Source of the DNA: Ruaniaceae bacterium
GTDB lineage: Bacteria > Actinomycetota > Actinomycetes > Actinomycetales > Actinomycetaceae
DNA length: 11,224 bases
Assembly: GCA_030450655.1 (NCBI GenBank)
Contig: JAKDIE010000020.1
Span: 1-11,224 of the forward strand
Reading direction: 5' to 3'
In this document: positions 1 through 6,270 of the stretch, in pieces
How the letters are laid out: each line of letters begins with the position of its first letter
Position numbering within the stretch: position 1 is the stretch's first letter
Position numbers and translations under genes: made by a program
The notes under the pieces: generated by a model
Database searches by the model: none
Told to the model about the DNA's origin: nothing
What the model saw: only the letters and a program-made list of their open reading frames with translations

Positions 1-942
1 CACGTCGGACGGCCGAATCGATGCAACCCCAGGCATGTTCTCTGCCAGCGCCAGGTAGCCGGTCACACGGATCGGAAGCCCGAGCTCGGCGGCCGCGATC
101 ACGGCGGCGAGAACCGCAGCGGCCCCGGACATGTCCGACTTCATGGTCTCCATGCTCTTGGCCGGCTTCAGGGAGAGCCCGCCCGAATCGAACGTGATGC
201 CCTTGCCGACCAGTGCGACGTGCTTTGTGGCTCCCTTGGGGGAGTAGCTGAGTGTCACCAGGCGCGGCGGACGTGTGGAACCCTGGCCGACCCCGAGTAT
301 CCCGCCGAAGCCTTCGGCCGCAAGCCGCTTTTCGTCGAACTCGCTCACTGAGACTTTCAGCGCCTTGGTTTGGGCGTGCGAGATCTTCGCAAACTCGGCG
401 GGAAAGAGATCTCCTGGGGCCGTGTTGATGAGGTCCCGCGCGAGCGCCACGGACGTCGCGAGAACTCCCGCACGTTCGAGCGCGAGCTTTGCCGTCTTGT
501 TCTTGACATCGCCGACGACGATCGCGGCCTTGGTCACGGCAGGTGTGCCGTTCGTGTAGCGCGTGAACCGGTAGGCGCCGTAGGCGAGACCTTCCGCGAC
601 TGCGGAAAGGGATTCGGGGTCCTCCGCGGGAAGCAGAACGGTGAGCTCCTCGATGCCGGTGAGCTGACGCGTGGCAGAACCGGCCGCACGGCGAAGTGCC
701 TCGGGCGTCACCTCGGAGCCAATACCCGTGAAGACCACCACATTGGCTCCGATCGCGGCACCGCTCGATCGCACAACCTTGTCCGTCGCGGAAGTCGCGC
801 CGACCGCCGCCGCCAGTTCTGCGAGAATGGTCTCCTTGGGGAGCCCGGGTGACGCGGCGAACTGGCCATCACCCACGATTCCCACGAGGACGGCGGAGTT
901 CTTCAAGGACGTGCGCGATGATGCGAGTGAAAGTTCCAACAT
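1..942 (-). CDS. pepA: Leucyl aminopeptidase (M17 family), C-terminus cut by window edge
   Basis: Cytosolic two-metal exopeptidase that removes N-terminal residues from peptides during protein turnover. The reading frame is open from ATG at 942 to base 1 (314 residues), so the last third of a roughly 500-residue family member lies outside. The N-terminal domain covers about residues 1-150. The catalytic domain is recognised by ARDLINTAPGDLFP, by VGKGITFDSGG with metal ligands K247 and D252, and by KSDMSGAA with D270. These align with K270, D275 and D293 of E. coli PepA at identical spacing. The ENMPG stretch near the edge is also typical. The NTDAEGR motif with the remaining metal ligands would lie just beyond base 1. 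The start at 942 is supported by a TAGATT hexamer six bases upstream, suggesting a leaderless transcript. The gene is divergent from the small membrane-protein/pyrD operon. Confidence 0.95.
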   Translation of the reverse strand, partial: MLELSLASSRTSLKNSAVLVGIVGDGQFAASPGLPKETILAELAAAVGATSATDKVVRSSGAAIGANVVVFTGIGSEVTPEALRRAAGSATRQLTGIEELTVLLPAEDPESLSAVAEGLAYGAYRFTRYTNGTPAVTKAAIVVGDVKNKTAKLALERAGVLATSVALARDLINTAPGDLFPAEFAKISHAQTKALKVSVSEFDEKRLAAEGFGGILGVGQGSTRPPRLVTLSYSPKGATKHVALVGKGITFDSGGLSLKPAKSMETMKSDMSGAAAVLAAVIAAAELGLPIRVTGYLALAENMPGVASIRPSDV

Positions 943-948
943 GGCTCC

Positions 949-954
949 AATCTA
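949..954 (-). promoter_or_regulatory. -10 element of a leaderless-type promoter for pepA
   Basis: On the minus strand TAGATT is followed by exactly six bases (GGAGCC) and then the ATG of pepA at 942. The TANNNT-N6-start layout is typical of leaderless actinobacterial transcripts. The GGAG lies only two bases from ATG, too close for a normal ribosome binding site. No convincing -35 box is visible. Confidence 0.5.
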
Positions 955-990
955 TCCCTCCGTGGTGACACGAAACTCATCCGGGAGGGT

Positions 991-1010
991 GGTGGCGCTG
1001 CATCGCCACC
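991..1010. repeat. Perfect inverted repeat, 7-bp arms and 6-bp spacer, in a divergent intergenic region
   Basis: GGTGGCG (991-997) and CGCCACC (1004-1010) are exact reverse complements separated by CTGCAT. The repeat lies between pepA and the small membrane-protein operon. It is centred about 36 bases upstream of the GTG at 1037, overlapping the expected -35 region of that promoter. It could be an operator or a chance GC-rich palindrome. If the operon transcript starts at 1037, it is not in the mRNA. Confidence 0.35.
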
Positions 1011-1024
1011 GTCCGTGGGCAGAC

Positions 1025-1030
1025 TACGCT
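1025..1030 (+). promoter_or_regulatory. -10 element of a leaderless-type promoter for the membrane-protein/pyrD operon
   Basis: TACGCT is followed by six bases (GGACCC) and then GTG at 1037. There is no Shine-Dalgarno-like sequence before this GTG. The arrangement matches those before pepA, the DUF3043 gene and the M20 gene in this window, which strengthens both the promoter call and the choice of start codon. Confidence 0.5.
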
Positions 1031-1036
1031 GGACCC

Positions 1037-1390
1037 GTGCCACTCCTCGTGATCCTTTCAGGCGCGCTCGCAGCAGCGCTCGCCGTCTGGGCGGTGGTGC
1101 GCTTACTTCGAGGAGAGCCGGCGATCTTTCGGCAGGTGATCGCGGCCGGTGTGGTGGAGGCCGGGATGCTTCTCGTGGCGATCGCTGCGATCTTCCAGCA
1201 GGCTCGGGGGATGCTCCAGGGCGATCCCTTTGTGTTCTGGGGGTACCTCATCACTGCGCTCTTCGTTCTCCCGATCTGCGTCGCGTGGGCGTTCGCCGAT
1301 CGCTCCAAGGTATCTTCCGCAGTGATGGCGGTTGGCGGCATCACCATTGCAGTCATGATGTGGAGGGCCTGGCAGGTGGCGGGACTGTGA
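1037..1390 (+). CDS. Small four-helix membrane protein, function unknown
   Basis: A 117-residue integral membrane protein beginning MPLLVILSGALA. Four hydrophobic segments are visible at about residues 3-24, 32-54, 65-86 and 89-112, joined by short polar loops, with little soluble sequence. I do not recognise a named family, although I have a general recollection of similar small proteins in actinobacteria. The frame is open much further upstream and has an ATG at 941, but that start would sit on top of the divergent pepA start. GTG at 1037 lies six bases after a -10-like hexamer and places the first helix at the N-terminus. The stop overlaps the GTG of the next gene by four bases (GTGA), so translation of the two is probably coupled. 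A role in membrane homeostasis or as a partner of the next protein is only a guess. Confidence 0.7.
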   Translation: MPLLVILSGALAAALAVWAVVRLLRGEPAIFRQVIAAGVVEAGMLLVAIAAIFQQARGMLQGDPFVFWGYLITALFVLPICVAWAFADRSKVSSAVMAVGGITIAVMMWRAWQVAGL

Positions 1391-1809
1391 GCGTCAACGA
1401 TGATCGCAAGCCCGCGTACGGGCTGGGACGAGTCCTGATCCTCGTCTACGGCATATTCGCGGTGGCGGCGACGGCGAGATCGCTCGTACAACTCATTCGT
1501 GATGCCGAGGCTGCGCCTCTCGCATACGGGTTATCGGCGTTCGCCGCTGCTGTCTACATCATGGCGACGATCGCACTCGCCCACAACGGCCGGCGAATGC
1601 GGCGGGTGGCGTGGACCGCGGTCGTGATCGAGTTCATTGGCGTGATCTCTGTGGGTGCCCTCTCGATGCATCGTCCAGCTCTCTTCCCGGCCGCCACGGT
1701 CTGCTCCTATTTCGGCGGGGGATACGGCTACGTGCCGCTCGTGCTACCGCTCCTCGGCATGGCGTGGCTGTGGCGGTCGGATCCGCAGCGCATCGATCGA
1801 CTGGCCTAA
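1387..1809 (+). CDS. Second small four-helix membrane protein, function unknown
   Basis: A 140-residue protein starting with GTG at 1387, inside the stop of the preceding gene (GTGA overlap). After a short polar N-terminus there are four hydrophobic segments at about residues 15-35, 44-65, 76-96 and 115-133. The loop before the last helix carries a Gly/Tyr-rich FGGGYGYVP motif (residues 113-121), possibly a conserved family signature. The C-terminus is short and charged. It resembles its upstream neighbour in size and topology but not obviously in sequence. The stop TAA at 1807-1809 overlaps the ribosome binding site of pyrD, so three genes appear co-transcribed. The family resembles conserved actinobacterial membrane proteins I recall without a function; no function is assigned. 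A role linked to PyrD membrane association is conceivable but unsupported. Confidence 0.7.
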   Translation: MSVNDDRKPAYGLGRVLILVYGIFAVAATARSLVQLIRDAEAAPLAYGLSAFAAAVYIMATIALAHNGRRMRRVAWTAVVIEFIGVISVGALSMHRPALFPAATVCSYFGGGYGYVPLVLPLLGMAWLWRSDPQRIDRLA

Positions 1810-1814
1810 GGAGA
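1808..1814 (+). promoter_or_regulatory. Ribosome binding site of pyrD, deciding its GTG start
   Basis: AAGGAGA lies three bases before GTG at 1818 and overlaps the upstream stop codon. The pyrD frame is open for a further 69 codons upstream, so this site is what fixes the start. Confidence 0.75.
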
Positions 1815-1817
1815 CCC

Positions 1818-2843
1818 GTGTACCGCACCTTCTACGACAAGGTCCTGACTCATACTGATCCGGAAATGGCGCACCACCAGGCGGTCACGGCGATCGCGGC
1901 TGCCGGTGCGATCGAGCCCGTACGCCGGTCGCTGAAATCCACCCTTGGTGCGGGATTCGGGCCCGCCGAGTCCACGCGCCTGAGTGTGTTCTACCGGCCC
2001 GTGCCGGGCACGCTTGGCCTCGCTGCGGGCATGGATAAGGACGCGAAGGCCGTTCTTGGTTTCGATGCGCTCGGCTTCGGATTTGTGGAAGTGGGAACGG
2101 TGACGGCTCTCCCGCAGCCAGGCAACGAGAAGCCACGCCTCTGGCGGCACACGGACGTGCGGGCATTTCGGAACCGAATGGGGTTCAATAACGATGGAGC
2201 CGAAGCCGCTGGCGTGCGCCTCGCTACCCTCAGAGGAACGGTGCCTGGGCGCGCCGCATTCGTTGGCGTGAACATCGGGAAATCCAAAGTCACGGCACTC
2301 GCGGACGCGGCCGAGGACTATCGCGCCTCCACCCGTCAGGTCGCTCGTTGGGCCGATTACCTCACGATCAACGTCTCCTCGCCGAACACCCCCGGCCTGC
2401 GGGACCTGCAAGACGTCGACGCCCTGCGCCCCATCGTGCACGTGGTGCGGGAGGAAGCGGCACGGGTCGCACACCGGGACGTTCCCGTGATCGTGAAGAT
2501 TTCTCCGGATCTTTCCTCGTCCGAGATCGCAGATATCGCGGAGATGGCGGTGCAGGAGCGAATCGCCGGGATCTGCGCCACAAACACCACCCTTGGCCAC
2601 GATTACGGTCCGGGGGGCCTCTCAGGGGCACCCGTGAAGCAACGCGCCAGGGACGTCGTCGGGCTGCTGCGGGACCGCCTGGCGGACGATCAGATCGTGA
2701 TCGGTGTGGGAGGGATCGAGAATGCCGACGACGCGCGGGCTCTTCTGAGTGCTGGCGCGGACCTCCTGCAGTCCTTCACTGCGTTCGTCTACGAGGGTCC
2801 GAGCTGGCCCGGCGCCATCAACCGGAGCCTGACTGGCCGGTAG
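1818..2843 (+). CDS. pyrD: Dihydroorotate dehydrogenase (quinone), class 2
   Basis: Oxidises dihydroorotate to orotate in pyrimidine synthesis and passes electrons through FMN to membrane quinone. The protein has 341 residues, the usual class 2 length. The N-terminal extension (MYRTFYDKVLTHTDPEMAHH) is the quinone-channel, membrane-associating part that class 1 enzymes lack. Motifs in order: GLAAGMDKD (67-75, FMN-contacting K74), NRMGFNN (119-125, substrate), INVSSPNTPGLRDLQ (184-198) with the class 2 catalytic serine at S188, VKISPD (226-231, K227), TNTT (255-258), GGLSG (266-270), GVGGI (296-300) and the phosphate-end segment FVYEGP (323-328). No key residue is missing. GTG at 1818 is chosen for its AAGGAGA site and because class 2 enzymes begin close to this YxxxYxxVL pattern. 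It is the last gene of a likely three-gene unit and is not linked here to other pyr genes. Confidence 0.97.
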   Translation: MYRTFYDKVLTHTDPEMAHHQAVTAIAAAGAIEPVRRSLKSTLGAGFGPAESTRLSVFYRPVPGTLGLAAGMDKDAKAVLGFDALGFGFVEVGTVTALPQPGNEKPRLWRHTDVRAFRNRMGFNNDGAEAAGVRLATLRGTVPGRAAFVGVNIGKSKVTALADAAEDYRASTRQVARWADYLTINVSSPNTPGLRDLQDVDALRPIVHVVREEAARVAHRDVPVIVKISPDLSSSEIADIAEMAVQERIAGICATNTTLGHDYGPGGLSGAPVKQRARDVVGLLRDRLADDQIVIGVGGIENADDARALLSAGADLLQSFTAFVYEGPSWPGAINRSLTGR

Positions 2844-2849
2844 CGGTTT

Positions 2850-2867
2850 CTCAGCAGGGGCGCTGAG
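2850..2867. terminator. Possible shared bidirectional hairpin between convergent pyrD and aldo/keto reductase genes
   Basis: CTCAGC (2850-2855) and GCTGAG (2862-2867) form a 6-bp stem with a six-base loop. It starts seven bases after the pyrD stop and includes the stop codon of the opposing gene. No T-tract follows on either strand, so it is at best a weak or factor-assisted terminator. No better candidate is visible at this junction. Confidence 0.25.
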
Positions 2868-3855
2868 TGGGGCTCTCGGTGTGTGACGGGTCCTGGACCA
2901 CGACATCCGCGAGAGCCTCATCGATACGCGCGAAGGCATCGTCGTCGAGAACGATCTGGGATGCCTTGACGTTCTCCCGGACCTGTTCGGGGCGCGAGGC
3001 GCCGATGATCGCCGAGGTCACGTTGGGGCGTGACAATACCCAGGCGACGGCGAGTTGCGCCATCGTGATCTCGCGTTCATCCGCGATGGGACGCAGGCGT
3101 TGCACCGCAGTCAGCACGTCGTCGTTCAAGAAGCGCTTGATCATGTTCGCGCCGCCCTTTTCATCCGTGGCGCGCGAACCAGCAGGGATGGGTTGTCCGG
3201 GCACGTACTTCCCAGTGAGCACGCCTTGGGCGACGGGGGACCAGACGATCTGGCTGACGCCCGCTTCCTGGCACGCGGGAACGACCTCGGGCTCGATCAC
3301 GCGCCACAGCATCGAGTACTGCGGTTGGGAGGAGATGAGAGAAATGCCAAGATCCCGGGCGAGTTCCGCACCCGCCGTGATCTGCTCGGCGTTCCATTCC
3401 GAGACGCCAATGTAGTGGGCCTTGCCAGCGTGGACGATGTCCGCGAATGCGAGCATGGTCTCATCCAACGGAGTGAAGTAGTCGAAGCGGTGCGCCTGGT
3501 ACACATCCACGTAGTCCATCTGGAGCCGACGCAGCGTCGCGTTGATGCTCTCCATGATGTGCTTGCGGGACAAACCGCAGTCATTCGGACCCTGCGGGCC
3601 GGTTGGCCAGTAGACCTTCGAAAGCACCACGAGCGATTCGCGGCGCTCGGCCCTCAGCGCATTCCCAAGGACCTCCTCGGCCCGGCCATTCGCGTACACG
3701 TCGGCAGTGTCAAAGGTGGTGATGCCCTCGTCCAAAGCGGCCGCCACACAGGCCGCAGCGGTCTCCGCCTCGACCTGCGAGCCGTGGGTAAGCCAATTTC
3801 CGTAGATGATCTCGTTGACCTTGAGGCCGGAGTTTCCGAGGTAGCGGTATGCCAT
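2851..3855 (-). CDS. Aldo/keto reductase family oxidoreductase (Kv-beta/YhdN-like)
   Basis: A 334-residue soluble NADPH-dependent carbonyl reductase with the (beta/alpha)8-barrel signatures of the aldo/keto reductase superfamily. The catalytic tetrad is complete: D49 and Y54 in TTFDTADVY, K80 in VVLSKVY, and H122 in YQAHRFD. Cofactor-binding elements follow: SEWN (152-155), SQPQYS (176-181), WSPVAQGVLTGKY (205-217) and IIGASRPEQVRENV (283-296). The internal pattern resembles the potassium-channel beta-subunit and general stress AKR branch rather than the xylose reductase branch. The substrate cannot be predicted. ATG at 3855 is chosen because AAGGAGA precedes it and the family start (MAYRYLGNSGLKV) fits. 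It lies 25 bases downstream of the DUF3043 gene on the same strand, so it is probably co-transcribed with it, and it converges on pyrD. The tail ends in an unremarkable SPTQRPC. Confidence 0.95.
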   Translation of the reverse strand: MAYRYLGNSGLKVNEIIYGNWLTHGSQVEAETAAACVAAALDEGITTFDTADVYANGRAEEVLGNALRAERRESLVVLSKVYWPTGPQGPNDCGLSRKHIMESINATLRRLQMDYVDVYQAHRFDYFTPLDETMLAFADIVHAGKAHYIGVSEWNAEQITAGAELARDLGISLISSQPQYSMLWRVIEPEVVPACQEAGVSQIVWSPVAQGVLTGKYVPGQPIPAGSRATDEKGGANMIKRFLNDDVLTAVQRLRPIADEREITMAQLAVAWVLSRPNVTSAIIGASRPEQVRENVKASQIVLDDDAFARIDEALADVVVQDPSHTESPTQRPC

Positions 3856-3858
3856 GAC

Positions 3859-3865
3859 TCTCCTT
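3859..3865 (-). promoter_or_regulatory. Ribosome binding site of the aldo/keto reductase gene
   Basis: On the minus strand AAGGAGA stands three bases before ATG at 3855. It selects this ATG although the frame stays open upstream into the DUF3043 gene region. Confidence 0.75.
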
Positions 3866-3880
3866 GATGTGGGTGGACGA

Positions 3881-4483
3881 TTACTTCTCGACGAGGTGAG
3901 GCCACTCGCGGCGGCGCACCAGCGGGCGCGGCATGCGGAAGCGGCGAAGCATGAAGGACCTCTGGAAGGCATAGAAGCCCGTCCACTTTGGGACGTCGTC
4001 GTCGTTGAAGCGCGCCTTCAGGCGGCGCTTGAGGAACCACACCATGATCAGGCTGTCGAGGAGCCCTGCGAACACGAAAAAGTACATCACACCGGTGAGG
4101 GTCAAGGCCAGTTCCGGGTACTGCCCGCCGAGCATCATCACGATCAGAATGAGGAACGCGATCGGGAGGAAGATCTCTCCCACGCTGTACCGGGCGTCCA
4201 CGTAATCGCGCGCGAAGCGCCGCGCGGGGCCCTGATCGCGGGTCGCGAGGTATTTTTCGAGCTTCGGATCTCCGGTTTCCATCGCCTGGCGCTGGAGCGC
4301 GTACAACTCGTTCTGGCGTTCGCGCTGCCGCTTCCGCGCGGTCTTCGGGTCACCAGCAACGAGAGGCCTCTTTCGGGCTTGCTCCGATTGCTTGCGCGTG
4401 GGCGTCGCGTGCCCCTTGCCGAGCGGCTCCGATCCGGGCTCTGTGGGCGCGGCGGGCGTCTCGTTCTTTTTCCTGAAGATCAC
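3881..4483 (-). CDS. DUF3043 family membrane protein
   Basis: A 200-residue protein with a long, highly charged cytoplasmic N-terminus, two membrane segments (about residues 102-119 and 126-150) and a basic C-terminal tail (FYAFQRSFMLRRFRMPRP). The KGHATPTRKQSEQARKRPL block (residues 23-41) and the opening MIFRKK match the actinobacterial DUF3043 family as I know it. Its biochemical function is unknown. An in-frame ATG exists at 4504, but a TAAACT -10-like hexamer sits between the two candidates, seven bases before GTG at 4483. The GTG start gives the normal family N-terminus and would be used by a leaderless transcript. It is the first gene of a likely pair with the aldo/keto reductase and is divergent from the M20 dipeptidase, with only 45 bases between start codons. 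Confidence 0.88.
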   Translation of the reverse strand: MIFRKKNETPAAPTEPGSEPLGKGHATPTRKQSEQARKRPLVAGDPKTARKRQRERQNELYALQRQAMETGDPKLEKYLATRDQGPARRFARDYVDARYSVGEIFLPIAFLILIVMMLGGQYPELALTLTGVMYFFVFAGLLDSLIMVWFLKRRLKARFNDDDVPKWTGFYAFQRSFMLRRFRMPRPLVRRREWPHLVEK

Positions 4484-4490
4484 GCCAGCC

Positions 4491-4496
4491 AGTTTA
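4491..4496 (-). promoter_or_regulatory. -10 element of a leaderless-type promoter for the DUF3043 gene
   Basis: On the minus strand TAAACT is followed by seven bases (GGCTGGC) and GTG at 4483, with no Shine-Dalgarno sequence. It lies inside the expected -35 zone of the opposing M20 promoter. Confidence 0.5.
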
Positions 4497-4516
4497 GGCC
4501 ACATCTGGTTGACGGG

Positions 4517-4522
4517 TAGCCT
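4517..4522 (+). promoter_or_regulatory. -10 element of a leaderless-type promoter for the M20 dipeptidase gene
   Basis: TAGCCT is followed by six bases (GGTCGG) and then GTG at 4529. No ribosome binding site precedes the GTG. The nearby TTGACG at 4509-4514 is only two bases away and cannot act as its -35 box. Confidence 0.5.
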
Positions 4523-4528
4523 GGTCGG

Positions 4529-5923
4529 GTGGTCACTCGTGATGAACTCTCAGCCCGTCTTGATTCGACATTCGCCCAGGTGGTCGACGATCTGAAGAAT
4601 CTGGTGCGGATTCCCTCCGTCTCGGCGGCGGCCTTCGATCAATCCACCCTCAAAGAGAGCGCCGGCGCGGTCGCCTCGCTTCTGCAGTCCGTGGGACTCG
4701 ATGCTCGGGTAGTGTCAGACGGCGGTTCGCGCCCGGCGGTCATCGCCGAGAGGCGCGCCGTGGCCGGATCCCCCTCGGTGCTGCTCTATGCTCACCACGA
4801 TGTCCAACCGCCAGGTGATCCTTCACTGTGGCATCAAGACGACCCCTTCGAGCCCCTCGAGCGCGATGGGCGACTGTTCGGACGTGGCACCGCCGATGAC
4901 AAGGCAGGCGTGGTGGCACACGTGGGTGCACTGCGCATCCTGAGTGACGAGCTTCCCGCCACGGTGCGCTGCTTCATCGAGGGAGAGGAAGAGGTGGGAT
5001 CGCCGTCGTTCTCCCCGTTCCTCGAGGCGCATGCGGCCGATCTTGCGGCGGACACGATCGTGGTCCTCGACTCCTCGAACTGGAAGGTTGGGGTTCCCTC
5101 CGTCACCACAACCCTCCGCGGCCTCGCCGAAGCGCGCGTCACGGTGCGCGTTGCCGATCACGCGCTGCATTCGGGAATGTTTGGCGGCCCTCTCCTCGAT
5201 GCCCCCACCCTGATGGCGCGGCTCATCGCGACCCTCCACGATTCTCGCGGCGCAGTTGCAGTCCAGGGGCTCACCCACGCTGGGACCGCCGAGGTGGACT
5301 ACCTCGAGGCGGATTTCCGCGCCGATTCTGGCGTTGTGGATGGCTATCAGGTCCTCACGCCGATCGCGCAACACCTGTGGAACGCTCCCGCCATCTCGGT
5401 CATCGGCATGGACGTGACGAGCGTGGACAGGCGCTCGAACACCATCGCTCCGGTGTGCACCGCGTACCTGTCGCTCCGCGTCCCACCGGGGCAGGACCCG
5501 CGCGCCGCCTATGCGTTCCTGCGGGACCATCTCGAGGCGCACGCGCCGCTCGGGGCGGAGGTCACGGTGGTCCAGGGCGAACTCGGGCCTTCATATCAGG
5601 CCAAAGCTGGCGCCGCTCGCCTCGAGGCGCACGCGGCACTTCAGGATGCATGGGGGACGCAGAGCACCGAGATCGGCGTGGGTGGATCGATCCCGTTCAT
5701 CGCCGATTTTGAGCGAGTGTTTCCAGCGGCAGAGGTGCTCGTCATGGGCATCGAGGACCCGGATTCTCGCGCGCACTCGCAGGATGAGTCGATGCACCTC
5801 GACGAACTGCGCCGCGCCGTGCTGGCGGAGGCCATTCTTCTCGCCCGGCTCGCCGGGGTCTATGAGGTGGATTCGTCCTCGGACTCGGTACCGGGTTCCT
5901 CCGCCTCATCCTCGCTCGGCTGA
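4529..5923 (+). CDS. M20 family metallodipeptidase
   Basis: A 464-residue zinc peptidase of the M20 (carnosinase/CNDP-like) family, cleaving dipeptides or short peptides in the cytosol; no signal peptide is visible. The active site is complete: YAHHDVQPPG with metal ligand H89 and catalytic-site D91; GRGTADDKAG with bridging D123; EGEEEVGS with catalytic E154 and metal ligand E155; VVLDSSNW with D181; and SRAHSQDE with H416. The lid/dimerisation domain (about 190-330) carries HSGMFGG with H214, as in carnosinase-type enzymes. GTG at 4529 follows a leaderless-type -10. The last 17 residues are a Ser-rich low-complexity tail beyond the conserved domain, and this part of the gene overlaps the 3' end of the opposite lipoprotein gene. 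The true substrate is uncertain; amidohydrolase activity on acylated amino acids is an alternative. Confidence 0.95.
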   Translation: MVTRDELSARLDSTFAQVVDDLKNLVRIPSVSAAAFDQSTLKESAGAVASLLQSVGLDARVVSDGGSRPAVIAERRAVAGSPSVLLYAHHDVQPPGDPSLWHQDDPFEPLERDGRLFGRGTADDKAGVVAHVGALRILSDELPATVRCFIEGEEEVGSPSFSPFLEAHAADLAADTIVVLDSSNWKVGVPSVTTTLRGLAEARVTVRVADHALHSGMFGGPLLDAPTLMARLIATLHDSRGAVAVQGLTHAGTAEVDYLEADFRADSGVVDGYQVLTPIAQHLWNAPAISVIGMDVTSVDRRSNTIAPVCTAYLSLRVPPGQDPRAAYAFLRDHLEAHAPLGAEVTVVQGELGPSYQAKAGAARLEAHAALQDAWGTQSTEIGVGGSIPFIADFERVFPAAEVLVMGIEDPDSRAHSQDESMHLDELRRAVLAEAILLARLAGVYEVDSSSDSVPGSSASSSLG

Positions 5924-6243
5924 GCTACTGGTTCCGCGGTGAGATCAAAACTGACGATTCCCGTCTCGCTGTCCACGCCTGTGACGGTGACGAGGACAGT
6001 GACATCTCCCACACTGGTGGCGGGAGATGTGACATCGCACGTGGCGGTTGCCCCCACGTTCGCGGGCAGTTCCTGCTCACACTGGACGTCGAAAGGCACG
6101 TCAAGTTCGGCTTCGAGCCGCTCGATGACGGCTGCGGTGAGCTCATCGGCGCCCACCGGATCAACCTGTTTCTCGACCGGCGAGCAGGCTCCAAGGGCAA
6201 TGGCAGTTGCGGCTGCGAGCGAGATGGTCCGAAGCAGGGTCAT
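5860..6243 (-). CDS. Small DUF4333-like lipoprotein
   Basis: A 127-residue exported lipoprotein. The signal peptide (MTLLRTISLAAATAIALGAC) ends in lipobox LGAC with the modified cysteine at C20. The mature part has one small domain with two cysteines, C55 in VQCEQELP and C69 in ATATCDVT, spaced and framed as in actinobacterial DUF4333 proteins, where they probably form a disulfide. No enzymatic residue is apparent and function is unknown. The C-terminal 20 residues are acidic and Ser/Thr-rich (EDEAEEPGTESEDES). Starts at 6243 (chosen, at the beginning of the signal peptide) and 6255 (adds four residues) are both possible; neither has a clear ribosome binding site. The gene is divergent from the glycerate-kinase-like gene, with 27 bases between starts, and overlaps the M20 gene tail to tail by 64 bases. 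The family call is from pattern memory. Confidence 0.82.
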   Translation of the reverse strand: MTLLRTISLAAATAIALGACSPVEKQVDPVGADELTAAVIERLEAELDVPFDVQCEQELPANVGATATCDVTSPATSVGDVTVLVTVTGVDSETGIVSFDLTAEPVAQPSEDEAEEPGTESEDESTS

Positions 6244-6270
6244 AAGGTCCAGCATGACACACGGCAAATC

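Noticed and set aside
592..607. Short inverted repeat TTCCGC...GCGGAA within pepA
   Set aside because: It lies inside conserved coding sequence, is short, and is of a kind expected by chance in GC-rich DNA.
1024..1491. Open frame of 155 codons on the minus strand opposite the small membrane proteins
   Set aside because: It is antisense to two frames with clear transmembrane patterns and coupled starts; its translation is Arg/Ala/Thr-rich with no recognisable domain, typical of shadow frames in GC-rich DNA.
3055..3867. Open frame of 270 codons on the plus strand opposite the aldo/keto reductase
   Set aside because: The minus strand has the full catalytic tetrad and a strong ribosome binding site; the plus frame is His/Arg/Asp-rich shadow sequence.
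4509..4514. TTGACG as a -35 box for the M20 gene
   Set aside because: It is only two bases from the TAGCCT -10-like hexamer; a functional spacer would be about 16-18 bases.
4823..5542. Open frame of 239 codons on the minus strand inside the M20 gene
   Set aside because: The plus strand here encodes the complete conserved M20 active site; the antisense product has no family-like motif.
5021..5635. Three near-identical 15-base segments (CTCGAGGCGCA...) at 5021, 5531 and 5621
   Set aside because: All encode the in-frame pentapeptide LEAHA in helices of the M20 peptidase; spacing is irregular and codon preference explains the identity.
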